From UBA4732 sp002404095 (GTDB lineage: Bacteria; Planctomycetota; Planctomycetia; Gemmatales; Gemmataceae): 64,000 bases of DNA. Each line of letters opens with the position of its first letter. Positions within the stretch are counted from its first letter, which is position 1. The stretch covers positions 1-64,000 of the forward strand of contig DAIPWT010000013.1 of NCBI GenBank assembly GCA_036783645.1. Direction: 5' to 3'. A program made the position numbers and the translations under genes. This document shows, piece after piece, positions 8,520-17,107 of this stretch. The notes under the pieces were generated by a model, which was not told the origin of the DNA, did not search any database, and worked only from the letters and a program-made list of their open reading frames with translations.

Positions 8520-11189
8520 ATGGCCGAGCCGACTGGTTTTTCTGAAACGACTTCCGCGGCGGCGAACACAGGCGTCGTCGCCTTGCCCGACGCCTTGTCG
8601 GCCGCGGCGGACGGCGAGAACCACAAGTCCTATGTCCCCGCCGCCGTGACGACGATGCCGGAGTTTACCTGGCGCGCGGTGATCGTCGGCTCGGCGTTGG
8701 GCATCGTCTTCGGGGCGTCGTCGCTCTACCTCGTGCTAAAAGTGGGCATGACGGTCTCGGCGTCGATCCCGGTGGCCGTGCTGGCCATCACGCTTTTCCG
8801 TGGCTTGTCGCGCGTCTTTGGCGTCCGGGCGCCAAGCATCCTCGAAAACAACATCATGCAGACGGCTGGATCGGCCGGCGAGTCGATCGCGTTCGGCGTG
8901 GGCGTCACCATGCCGGCCCTGATGCTGATCGGTTTCGAGATGGACATCACGCGCATCATGGTCGTGTCCATCCTCGGCGGCCTGCTCGGCATTTTGATGA
9001 TGATCCCGTTGCGGCGGGCCTTCATCGTCAAGCTGCACGGCAAGCCGGGCGAGGTGGGCAAACTCCTTTACCCCGAGGGTACGGCCTGCGCCCAAGTGCT
9101 AATTTCCGGCGAGAAAGGCGGTACGAGCGGTAAGACGGTGTTCTTCGGCTTCGGCATTGCCTTCCTCCACAAATTCGTCACCGAAGGGATGAACCTGCTC
9201 AAGACGACCGTTTCGATACCGTTTAAGAGATTCAGCCCCGTCGCGGCGTTCACGGGCGACATGGCTTCCGAGCTTCTCGGCGTCGGCTACATCATCGGCG
9301 CCCGTATTAGTTGCATCATGTTCGCCGGCGCCGTTCTCGGCTCGCTGGTGATCGGGCCGATGATTTTCTTCTTTGGAGAGAGCGTACCGGGCATTGTGGC
9401 GCCGGCCGGCAAGCCAATCGCGCAAATGAGTATGGACGACCTTCACGGCGGTTACATCCGCTTCATCGGCGCCGGCTGCGTGGCGGCGGCCGGCATTATT
9501 AGCATGTGCCGGACATTGCCGATGATTATTCGCTCCTTTACTTCCGGCGTCGGAACAATGCGCGACGGTCGGGGGTTGACCATTCTCCGCAAACTGCGCA
9601 CCGACGACGATCTGTCGATGCGCTTCGTACTCGTCGGCTGTCTACTCCTACTGGTTCTACTTGCGGCCTTCATGAGTGCGGACGTGGGCTATATCGGCGG
9701 CATCCTCGGGTCCATGCTGGTGCTGCTTTTCGGCTTCCTGTTCGTCACGGTGTCGTCGCGGTTAACGGGCGAGATCGGCTCGTCGTCCAACCCGATCTCC
9801 GGCATGACCGTGGCGACATTGCTTATGACTTGCCTCATTTTCCTCGCAATTGGACGGACCAGCTCTAAAGACGCGGTATTAGCCCTGTCGATTGGCGGCG
9901 TGGTCTGCATCGCGGCTTCTAACGGCGGTACCACTTCACAAGACCTTAAGACCGGCTTCCTGGTCGGCGGTACGCCCCGTTGGCAGCAGTGGGCGATCAT
10001 CATCGGCGCCCTAACCTCGGCCCTGGTCATCGGCTTCACGCTGCTGCTGTTCAACTCGGCCGGCAATGTTTACAGCGAGCGTGATTTGCCGGATGTGAAT
10101 ATCAAGAAAAGCCTGGGCGATCTGAAAGAATTGGAAAAATACGAAAACGAAACGTACCACGTCTGGCGGCCCACACAGGCTGAGCAAACCGAACTAAAGG
10201 TCAAGCCGGGCAAGTACCTTGTGAACGACCGCGGCCAGATATGCTACCACATTGACCCGACGATCACCGGCGTACTCAAGCAGCGTGACGATTGGGTTCC
10301 GATGTTCCTGAAAAATGTAAACCTTATAAACGACCTTGAAAATCTGAAAGAGACGGTCAGCCTTCCTAGATCCGGTATCGAGACTGACTGGTCGGATGAT
10401 TCGCTCGAGAAGTTCCACGTTTGGAAAAAGAGTAAGGAAGGGGCAGAGGCGAACAAGAACGAGATCAAACTTAAGGGCGACTATTCCGACATTCCGGATG
10501 GCGAATATCTGGTGGACGATTCCGGCTTTGTCCGCTATGAGAACCACCCGACGAAAGTGAACATGAAGTTCGAGGCGCCCAAGACGCAGGTGATGGGCAT
10601 CATCATCAACGGTCTGCTCAACGGCAACCTCAACTGGACGCTGATCCTGATCGGGGCAGGCATCGCCGTGACGATGGAACTGTGCGGCGTGTCGTCGCTG
10701 GCGTTCGCGGTCGGCGTCTACATTCCGATGGAGTATTCGACGCCGATCTTCCTGGGCGGGCTGGTCCGCTTGGCCGTGGACCACTGGACGACGCGCGCCC
10801 AACGCAAGGCGGCCGAAGAGGCCGCCACCCCCGAAGAACGGGCGCGTGCGGAAGTCGAGGCGATCACTAAAACGGAGACCAGCCCCGGCGTGTTGCTGTC
10901 GTCCGGCTTGATCGCCGGCGGCAGTCTGGCGGGCGTCACCATTGCGTTTCTAGAGTTTGCCCCGCGCGTGAAGAGCGCCCTAGATTTCTCAGATCGACTA
11001 AAGGGGACGCCTTTCGATCCTAACAGCGAAGCGTTCATCGGCCCCCACGACTGGTCGAGCATTCTGGCATTAACAATGTTCGGCGTGCTTATCACTTTGC
11101 TCGTGCTGGCAGGCGTCGGGCAGATTCTGCGCCAGGCGCCCGACCAAACGGGCGACGGCGAAGAGCCGGCGCTGCCGGTGCGTCAATGA
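8520..11189 (+). CDS. OPT family oligopeptide transporter
   Basis: 889 aa with about 14-16 hydrophobic segments. The N-terminus enters the OPT fold at FTWRAVIVGSALGIVFGASSLYLVLKVGMTVSASIPVAVL, and NNIMQTAGSAGESIAFGVG is the signature segment of the bacterial OPT/YSL branch. SSNPISGMTVAT is a second family motif. Between residues about 515 and 695 there is a hydrophilic insert, after which the membrane part resumes at VMGIIINGLLNGNL. OPT proteins are proton-driven importers of oligopeptides or metal chelates. Its stop overlaps an ATG of the S46 peptidase frame, which suggests one operon linking peptide cleavage and uptake. Start supported by a G-rich AGGGGGG site. Confidence 0.92.
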   Translation: MAEPTGFSETTSAAANTGVVALPDALSAAADGENHKSYVPAAVTTMPEFTWRAVIVGSALGIVFGASSLYLVLKVGMTVSASIPVAVLAITLFRGLSRVFGVRAPSILENNIMQTAGSAGESIAFGVGVTMPALMLIGFEMDITRIMVVSILGGLLGILMMIPLRRAFIVKLHGKPGEVGKLLYPEGTACAQVLISGEKGGTSGKTVFFGFGIAFLHKFVTEGMNLLKTTVSIPFKRFSPVAAFTGDMASELLGVGYIIGARISCIMFAGAVLGSLVIGPMIFFFGESVPGIVAPAGKPIAQMSMDDLHGGYIRFIGAGCVAAAGIISMCRTLPMIIRSFTSGVGTMRDGRGLTILRKLRTDDDLSMRFVLVGCLLLLVLLAAFMSADVGYIGGILGSMLVLLFGFLFVTVSSRLTGEIGSSSNPISGMTVATLLMTCLIFLAIGRTSSKDAVLALSIGGVVCIAASNGGTTSQDLKTGFLVGGTPRWQQWAIIIGALTSALVIGFTLLLFNSAGNVYSERDLPDVNIKKSLGDLKELEKYENETYHVWRPTQAEQTELKVKPGKYLVNDRGQICYHIDPTITGVLKQRDDWVPMFLKNVNLINDLENLKETVSLPRSGIETDWSDDSLEKFHVWKKSKEGAEANKNEIKLKGDYSDIPDGEYLVDDSGFVRYENHPTKVNMKFEAPKTQVMGIIINGLLNGNLNWTLILIGAGIAVTMELCGVSSLAFAVGVYIPMEYSTPIFLGGLVRLAVDHWTTRAQRKAAEEAATPEERARAEVEAITKTETSPGVLLSSGLIAGGSLAGVTIAFLEFAPRVKSALDFSDRLKGTPFDPNSEAFIGPHDWSSILALTMFGVLITLLVLAGVGQILRQAPDQTGDGEEPALPVRQ

Positions 11190-11224
11190 AATCAATCGCC
11201 CCCTACACCATGAGGAGAAACTTC

Positions 11225-13315
11225 ATGACCCCCGTTTTTCGCGCGGCCCTATGTGTGGCCGCTTGCTTCATCGTCCTGGCTTTGTCGCAAACCGTGTTCG
11301 GCGACGAAGGCATGTGGCTTTTCAACAAACCGCCTACGGAATATCTCAAGAAACAATACGGCTTCACGCCCACGGAAAAGTGGCTCGACCATGTGCAGAA
11401 ATCGTCGGTGCGCTTCAACACCGGCGGTTCCGGCTCGTTCGTCTCTCCCGACGGCCTGGTGATGACCAACCATCATGTCGGCGCCGCCACGCTTCAGAAG
11501 ATCAGTGATAAGGATCACAACTACATCCGCGATGGCTTTCACGCCCGCAACGCCACCGAGGAAATCAAGAGCATCGACCTGGAAATCAACATCCTCATGG
11601 ACATCAAGGACATAACCAAGCGCGTCAATGACGCTGTGAAACCGGACCTAAAGCCCGGCGAGGCGTTCGCCGCGCGGCGCGCCGTCATGGCCGAGATCGA
11701 ACAGGAATCACTCAAGGAAACCGGCTTACGCAGCGACGTGGTGACGCTTTATCAGGGCGGCGTTTATAACCTTTACCTCTACAAAAAGTACACGGACGTC
11801 CGCCTCGTGTTCGCGCCGGAGGCGCAAATCGCCTTTTACGGCGGCGACCCGGACAATTTCGAGTACCCGCGCTTCGACCTCGATATATGCTTCTTCCGCG
11901 TGTACGAGGACGGCAAGCCGATACATCCGAAGAACTACCTGAAATGGAGTAAAAACGGCGCTACCGACAACGAACTCGTTTTTGTATCGGGACATCCCGG
12001 TCGCACCGACCGGCTCAACACTGTGGCCTCGCTGGAGGAACTGCGCGACGTGGAAACGCCATTTGCGCTGCAGCGACTGTTTCGCGCCGAGGTGATGCTG
12101 GAAACATTCAGCCGGCGCAGCGAGGAAAACGCCCGCGAAGCTAAAGAAGACCTATTCAGCGTACAGAACAGCCGTAAAGCCTACATCGGCCGCTTGGCCG
12201 GCCTGCAAGACCCGGCGATCTTGGGCCGCAAAAAGGCCGATGAATTGAAACTCCGCGCTTCCGTGGCCAAGGACGAAAAGCTGAAGTCGGCGGTCGATAG
12301 CTGGGACCGCATCGCCAAGGCGGATAAAATCCGGGCCGAACTTTTGCACCGCTACACCATGCTCGAAGGCGGCTCAGGATTCAAAACGCAGCTGTTTAGC
12401 ACTGCCCGTCTCCTCGTCCGCGCCGCGGAGGAACTGCCCAAGAAGAGTTCGGAACGGCTGCGCGAATACCGCGAAAGCGCGCTGGAAGAGTTGCAATTCC
12501 ACCTTTTTTCCGAGGAGCCGATCTACGACGAATATGAGATCGTCAAATTGGCCGACGGCCTAGCTTTTCTAGCGGAAGAGTTAGGCTACGATGATCCGCT
12601 GGTGCGAAAAGTGTTGGACCACAAGTCGCCGCGCGACCGCGCCGCGGCGCTCATCCGGGACACGAAACTCAAGAGCGTGGACGACCGCAAAAAACTCTTT
12701 AAGGGCGGCGAAAAGGCGGTGAAAGCGTCCAAAGACCCAATGATCGCCTTGGCGGAGTTAGTGGACGCCGAATCGCGGGCGTTGCGTAAACGCATGGAAA
12801 CGGAAGTGGACGAGCCAAAGCGCTCGGCCTACGCCGACTTGGCCAATGCCAAGTTCGCCATCGAAGGCACGAACACTTATCCCGACGCGACGTTCACGCT
12901 GCGGCTGGCGTTCGGCACGGTCAAGGGCTTCGAGGAGAACGGCAAGCACGTTCCCTTCGAGACGACGTTCGCCGGCCTGTACCAGCGCTCGAAGGAGAAC
13001 GATGACAAGCCGCCGTTCGATCTGCCGCAGCGCTGGGTCGAAAAGAAAGTCAATTTAGACCTTAAAACGCCGTTGAACTTCGTTTGCACGGCCGACATCA
13101 TCGGCGGCAACTCCGGCAGCCCTGTCATCAACCGCAACGCCGAGTTGGTGGGCATCATCTTCGATGGCAACATCCAGTCGTTGGTGCTAGACTTCGCGTA
13201 CAGCGACGAGCAGGCGCGGGCCGTGTCCGTCCACTCGGCCGGCATCATTGAAGCGCTGCGCAAGGTGTACGCGGCCGACGGGCTGGCGGATGAACTGACT
13301 GGCCGCAAGGAGTAG
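11225..13315 (+). CDS. S46 family dipeptidyl-peptidase (DPP7/DPP11-like)
   Basis: 696 aa. Signal peptide MTPVFRAALCVAACFIVLAL, then the S46 start GMWLFNKPP. The trypsin-like halves show the catalytic His in DGLVMTNHHVG (His83/84) and the Ser in GGNSGSPVINRNAE (Ser630), followed by GIIFDGN. S46 enzymes remove dipeptides from peptide N-termini in the periplasm; the specificity residue near the C-terminus was not assigned. The start at 11225 has GAGGAG seven bases upstream; an earlier ATG at 11186 overlaps the transporter stop (ATGA) and would add 13 residues. Coupling to the OPT gene suggests a peptide-scavenging pair. Confidence 0.9.
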   Translation: MTPVFRAALCVAACFIVLALSQTVFGDEGMWLFNKPPTEYLKKQYGFTPTEKWLDHVQKSSVRFNTGGSGSFVSPDGLVMTNHHVGAATLQKISDKDHNYIRDGFHARNATEEIKSIDLEINILMDIKDITKRVNDAVKPDLKPGEAFAARRAVMAEIEQESLKETGLRSDVVTLYQGGVYNLYLYKKYTDVRLVFAPEAQIAFYGGDPDNFEYPRFDLDICFFRVYEDGKPIHPKNYLKWSKNGATDNELVFVSGHPGRTDRLNTVASLEELRDVETPFALQRLFRAEVMLETFSRRSEENAREAKEDLFSVQNSRKAYIGRLAGLQDPAILGRKKADELKLRASVAKDEKLKSAVDSWDRIAKADKIRAELLHRYTMLEGGSGFKTQLFSTARLLVRAAEELPKKSSERLREYRESALEELQFHLFSEEPIYDEYEIVKLADGLAFLAEELGYDDPLVRKVLDHKSPRDRAAALIRDTKLKSVDDRKKLFKGGEKAVKASKDPMIALAELVDAESRALRKRMETEVDEPKRSAYADLANAKFAIEGTNTYPDATFTLRLAFGTVKGFEENGKHVPFETTFAGLYQRSKENDDKPPFDLPQRWVEKKVNLDLKTPLNFVCTADIIGGNSGSPVINRNAELVGIIFDGNIQSLVLDFAYSDEQARAVSVHSAGIIEALRKVYAADGLADELTGRKE

Positions 13316-13327
13316 CCGAAAGAAAAT

Positions 13328-13404
13328 GAACCGCCAAGACGCCAAGAACGCCAAGGAAAGACAAGCAATTACTTTCCTTGGCGTTCTCGGCGTCTTGGCG
13401 GTTC
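13328..13404. repeat. Long palindrome, 33-bp arms
   Basis: Arms 13328-13360 and 13372-13404 pair with one mismatch and an 11-base loop. The arm reads GAACCGCCAAGACGCC and continues with AAGAACGCCAAGG. It lies between the stop of the S46 gene and the stop of a convergent membrane protein gene, so it could terminate both. Confidence 0.9.
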
Positions 13405-13413
13405 GTTTTAGCG

Positions 13414-13833
13414 TCACTTCCGGATGTCTTGACTAGGAGGACCGGAAGGCACATCGCGTTCGGGGTATTGGCGGGGATAGCGCTCCCGTTCATCGGCGGA
13501 CCAGTCTGGCTGGCCCGGTCGCCTGGCGAATAGGGCGAACAAGATCAGACCCCACGCGACGACGATGATTACCGTGAAGACGAAATTGCCGGCAGTTAGC
13601 CACAGGCCCGCCGCCATTCCCGAGTGCATGGACAGGACATACCAGTTCAAGCCGGCGGCCAGAAGGTAGGCGAGAAAAAACAGTACGAACGCAATAAGGC
13701 TCAGGAGGGACGCCCGCGGGTGCCGTCGCCAGGTCGTCAGGGCCAGAACGAATCCGACGATGTAGACGATGAAAAGGGGAATCCTTGCGGCGTTCACCAT
13801 CAGAAATTCAAAGGCCGGAAAATTCGACGACAT
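13414..13833 (-). CDS. Small membrane protein, three TM segments
   Basis: 139 aa. Hydrophobic segments at about residues 14-33, 43-62 and 75-103, then a charged Pro-rich tail. No family recognised. An AAAGGGA site precedes the ATG. It is convergent with the S46 peptidase, with the palindrome at 13328-13404 between the two stops. Function not inferred. Confidence 0.65.
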   Translation of the reverse strand: MSSNFPAFEFLMVNAARIPLFIVYIVGFVLALTTWRRHPRASLLSLIAFVLFFLAYLLAAGLNWYVLSMHSGMAAGLWLTAGNFVFTVIIVVAWGLILFALFARRPGQPDWSADERERYPRQYPERDVPSGPPSQDIRK

Positions 13834-13912
13834 GGTATATCCCTTTCTTTATCGTCAACGCATGATCGCCTTCGCCGAACCCGTCGTAAACGGCCGGCCC
13901 GCGCACCGTCTT

Positions 13913-14509
13913 TCATCCACCGGATACGATCTCTTCAAATTCCCGATTGTGCCATAAAAAATGGAAAGCCGGGTCGGAATCTAAATCGGACAAATCAAGT
14001 TCATTCGTTGCCACCGCGCGGCGCAGAAACTCCAACGCGGCCGCGGAGTTGCGCATGTGGGCGTTCGTGGTCGCCATCGCAACGAGCGCCAAGGCATTTG
14101 TAGGTTCGGATTCCAAAGCCTGTTCTAGGACTCTTCTGGCGTCAGCCAACCTCCCTTGCTTGATGCATAGGTCGCCAAGCGCTGCAAGATCGTCCGGCGT
14201 GGCATTCCGCAAGCGTATGAGATGGTGAAACAGTTCCGCCGCGTCGATGAGATCTTCGCGTTCCATTAACTCGTAGGCAAGCGCGCGAATCGGTTCCGAG
14301 TAGGACGAATGCAGGCGCATTGCTTCGCGCCAGCACTCCATCGCCTTCCGCTTATCGTTCAAAGCATGATAAGCGAGACCGCCATAGTACTTGGTTTTCG
14401 CATCGCGTGCGCCTGCCTCCGAGGTACACAAATCGAGGAGACCTTGCAGGTTGCGCTTATCCCATAGTCGCTTGGCTACCAGGGCAACCGAGGTCGTTAT
14501 TCTCGCCAT
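13913..14509 (-). CDS. TPR repeat protein
   Basis: 198 aa, no signal peptide. TPR-type helix pairs run from about residue 38 to 165: YYGGLAYHALNDKRKAMECWREAMRLH, then AAELFHHLIRL, DLAALGDLCIKQGRLADARRVLEQALESEPT. The C-terminus ends FHFLWHNREFEEIVSGG, resembling the closing segment of tetratricopeptide proteins that list residues for a partner surface. Likely a cytoplasmic protein-protein adaptor. It may be co-transcribed with the 14549 gene, 39 bp upstream on the same strand. Confidence 0.75.
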   Translation of the reverse strand: MARITTSVALVAKRLWDKRNLQGLLDLCTSEAGARDAKTKYYGGLAYHALNDKRKAMECWREAMRLHSSYSEPIRALAYELMEREDLIDAAELFHHLIRLRNATPDDLAALGDLCIKQGRLADARRVLEQALESEPTNALALVAMATTNAHMRNSAAALEFLRRAVATNELDLSDLDSDPAFHFLWHNREFEEIVSGG

Positions 14510-14548
14510 GTCTATTTCCTCAATATTCGTTTTTCCAAACTTGTGCCG

Positions 14549-14851
14549 TCAGGAGTCTTGATGAGTCTTGCGATCCGACGGATTACGGAACGACCGGCTC
14601 GGCGTCGGAATCTTGCCCTGGGCCTTCAGCCGTCGGATGAACTGGGCCTGCTTCTTGGTCGGCTTCCCGCCGCCGTCGACTTTCTGGATCAACCCATCGA
14701 ATTCCTGCTTTTCGTCGTCGTTCAGGCCGGCGCGGATCTTATCTCGCGCGGGTTGATCGTTCGGAATCCCGTGGCTAGACCCGCTTTGACCGGCTGCCAT
14801 TTGCCGTCCCCTCGCGCGCCGCATCTCATTGTATTGTCTTCCCAGCGTCAC
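14549..14851 (-). CDS. Small basic hypothetical protein
   Basis: 100 aa if started at GTG 14851; an ATG at 14824 would give 91 aa (MRRARGRQMAAG). Charged and probably disordered at the N-terminus, then a short helical part DDEKQEFDGLIQKVDGGGKPTKKQAQFIRRLKAQGKIP. No signal peptide and no family recognised. Codon use fits its neighbours. The start is uncertain because no clear ribosome site precedes either codon. Confidence 0.5.
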   Translation of the reverse strand: MTLGRQYNEMRRARGRQMAAGQSGSSHGIPNDQPARDKIRAGLNDDEKQEFDGLIQKVDGGGKPTKKQAQFIRRLKAQGKIPTPSRSFRNPSDRKTHQDS

Positions 14852-14903
14852 CGTCCTGCCGCCGACCGTGTGACGTACCAGCCGGCTTACGCCGGCCGTT
14901 CGC

Positions 14904-15911
14904 CTATTTATGAAGCGGCGGGAAGCTCTTCATTGCCTTGACCTCCTCTTTGCCCTCATCGTTCAAGCGCACAAAACGGCTGCTTACGCCTTCTTCCTTC
15001 TCCAATATCTTAAATCCGCGTTCGGGGCCGAGTACCGCTATGATCTTGGTATGACTGTCCGCGACTACGCCGTGCGGCGCTGTGACGGTCGCGCTCATGC
15101 GGCCCACCAAGCCAAGGCCCGTTTTCGGATCGACAATGTGTGAATAGCGTTTGCCGTCGATCTCGACATACTGCTCCGCGTCGCCGGATGTGGACACGGC
15201 CGCGTTGTGCAGCACCATATACGGCCCCTCTTTGTCCGCTCCTTCTTCCAGCGGCGCGATGGCGATCTTCCATCCCTCCGCGTTGGGCGGCGCGTCGCTT
15301 ACGGCAATGTCGCCGCCGGCCGCCACCAAGGCGCGCGTCACCCCTTCCTTTTTCAACACCAATAACCCCTCGTCGGCCGCGTAACCCTTGGCAATGCCGC
15401 CAAGATCGAGCAACATTCCCACCTTCAGAAGCTGAACCGTGTGCGCTTTCCCATCCAGCACGACGTTCCGCCAGCCGACCAGTTCCTTCGCGGCCGTCAG
15501 TTTTTCCGCGTCCGGCATCTTTTTCGTCCGCCGCGCGGTGCGCCACAATTGAACGACCGGCCCCACCGTCACATCGAAAGCGCCGTCGGAAATGCGCGAC
15601 GTTTCTTGCGCCTTCGACAGCACGAAAAACAACTCGTCGCTGACGTGGACAGGGGCGCCGCCGGATTTTGCGCATAATTGCATCAATTCGCTGGTAGAAC
15701 GGTAGTCGCTCATGGTAGCATCTAAGTCGGCGATCCGTTTGAACGCGGCGGACGCCGCTTTGTGGGCCGTCTCTTCGCTCGGTGCATAGAGTATTATGCG
15801 GAACCTCGTACCCATGTGCGGTTCGTCGAAAGTGAAGCGCGACAGCGGCGATTCGGCGTGGGCCGCGCCGAGGGTCGCCGCGAATACGATCAGGACTGAA
15901 TGAAATCGCAT
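14904..15911 (-). CDS. apbE: ApbE family FAD:protein FMN transferase
   Basis: 335 aa with signal peptide (MRFHSVLIVFAATLGAAHA). ApbE flavinyl transferases attach FMN to Thr of flavoproteins such as RnfG and NqrC, in the periplasm. Visible motifs: HMGTRFRIILYA near the N-terminus, DVTVGPVVQLWR, LDLGGIAKGYAAD, AAGGDIAVSD, and AVSTSGDAEQY with SHIVDPKTGLG, which hold FAD and the Mg ion. Length is typical. The ATG at 15911 starts exactly at the signal peptide; an upstream extension would overlap the divergent FGE gene. No Rnf or Nqr target genes are in the window. Confidence 0.93.
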   Translation of the reverse strand: MRFHSVLIVFAATLGAAHAESPLSRFTFDEPHMGTRFRIILYAPSEETAHKAASAAFKRIADLDATMSDYRSTSELMQLCAKSGGAPVHVSDELFFVLSKAQETSRISDGAFDVTVGPVVQLWRTARRTKKMPDAEKLTAAKELVGWRNVVLDGKAHTVQLLKVGMLLDLGGIAKGYAADEGLLVLKKEGVTRALVAAGGDIAVSDAPPNAEGWKIAIAPLEEGADKEGPYMVLHNAAVSTSGDAEQYVEIDGKRYSHIVDPKTGLGLVGRMSATVTAPHGVVADSHTKIIAVLGPERGFKILEKEEGVSSRFVRLNDEGKEEVKAMKSFPPLHK

Positions 15912-15969
15912 GGCAAGGCGTCTTTCGTTGGGGACAATCTCACCGAAACCAACGTGGAGTTTATCACAG

Positions 15970-17004
15970 ATGAATGGGCGGATAAAGCAGGCGTTTGGCG
16001 TTGGCGTCCTCGTGCTGAGCGGGGCGGTGGTATGGTTTACGGCCGCGCCGGCGGCAGACGCGCCCAAACCGACGGCGCCTGCCGCCGACTTCAAGGCGTA
16101 CAAAGAAACCATTCCCGGCTCCGCCGTGACCTTTGAGATGGCGGCAATCGAGGGCGGCACGTTTACGATGGGCAGCCCCGCCGCCGAGTTGGGACGTAAC
16201 GCCGACGAAGGACCGCAACACCCCGTCACGCTCAAGTCGTTCTGGATGGGCGCCAAGGAAGTGACTTGGGACGAGTTCGATCAGTTCTGGCACAACCGGG
16301 CGATCGGTCAGAAAGAAGACGTCGAGCCGGAAACGCCTAAGAACGCCGATACCGTTACGCATCCCACTGCGCCCTACTCAGACGAGACCTGGGCGCACGG
16401 CCGCACGGGGCATCCGGTCCTCGGCATCACCTATCACGCGGTCATGCAGTATTGCAAGTGGCTGTCGCTCAAGACCGGCAAGACCTATCGGCTGCCGACC
16501 GAAGCGGAGTGGGAGTATGCGGCTCGCGCTGGCACGAAGTCGGCTTATTTCTTCGGCGACGACGCCAAGAATTTGGGCGATTACGCATGGGACACGGACA
16601 ACTCCAACGGCGACTCGCAAGCGGTGGGCACGAAGAAGCCCAATCCGTGGGGCCTGTATGATGTGTATGGCAACGTAGCGGAATATTGCCTGGACCAGTA
16701 TCAAAATAATGCCTACGCAAAAATGTCGCCGACCTTGCCGACTTTGCAGCCAGTGAACATACCAGACGATCATCGGTTCGGCCACGTGGTCCGCGGCGGG
16801 TCGTGGGACGACGACGCGGTCAAGTGCCGCAGCGCCGCCCGGCTGGCGTCGGAAAAGACCTGGATCAAGCTGGACCCGCAACGGCCGCAGAGCATTTGGT
16901 GGCTGACCAGCGCGGATTTTGTCGGCTTCCGCATCGTGCGGCCCGTTGAGGAACAGGCCAACCTCAAGGGTTTTCACTCGAAGATTACGCTTGGCAGTAA
17001 GTAA
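15970..17004 (+). CDS. Exported FGE-sulfatase (SUMF1-like) domain protein
   Basis: 344 aa. A signal-anchor (KQAFGVGVLVLSGAVVWFTAA) is followed by an FGE/C-type lectin-like domain: IEGGTFTMGSPAAELG, KEVTWDEFDQFW, YHAVMQYCKWLSLKTGKTYRLPTEAEWEYAARAG (shown in pieces of the family signature), NPWGLYDVYGNVAEYC, HVVRGGSWDDD and GFRIVRP. The family includes formylglycine-generating enzymes and many non-catalytic relatives; the two active-site Cys of true FGE are not evident, so a structural or binding role is likely. Start chosen for the signal sequence; an ATG at 15910 is in frame but shares bases with the apbE start and has no ribosome site. Confidence 0.85.
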   Translation: MNGRIKQAFGVGVLVLSGAVVWFTAAPAADAPKPTAPAADFKAYKETIPGSAVTFEMAAIEGGTFTMGSPAAELGRNADEGPQHPVTLKSFWMGAKEVTWDEFDQFWHNRAIGQKEDVEPETPKNADTVTHPTAPYSDETWAHGRTGHPVLGITYHAVMQYCKWLSLKTGKTYRLPTEAEWEYAARAGTKSAYFFGDDAKNLGDYAWDTDNSNGDSQAVGTKKPNPWGLYDVYGNVAEYCLDQYQNNAYAKMSPTLPTLQPVNIPDDHRFGHVVRGGSWDDDAVKCRSAARLASEKTWIKLDPQRPQSIWWLTSADFVGFRIVRPVEEQANLKGFHSKITLGSK

Positions 17005-17015
17005 CGACTTCTGTT

Positions 17016-17068
17016 AGCCCGAAGCGCGAGCGAGGTTTTGACAAAATCCCTCGCTTGCGCTTCGGGCT
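17016..17068. repeat. Palindrome, CGAAGCGC family
   Basis: Arms 17016-17035 and 17049-17068 (AGCCCGAAGCGCGAGCGAGG and its complement, one mismatch). It lies downstream of the FGE gene. The same core, CCCGAAGCGCAAGCGAGG, forms the palindrome at 53204-53275. Confidence 0.88.
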
Positions 17069-17107
17069 ATCAAGATGCTTTCCCCTTTTCTCTACCAGGA
17101 GCTTCAC

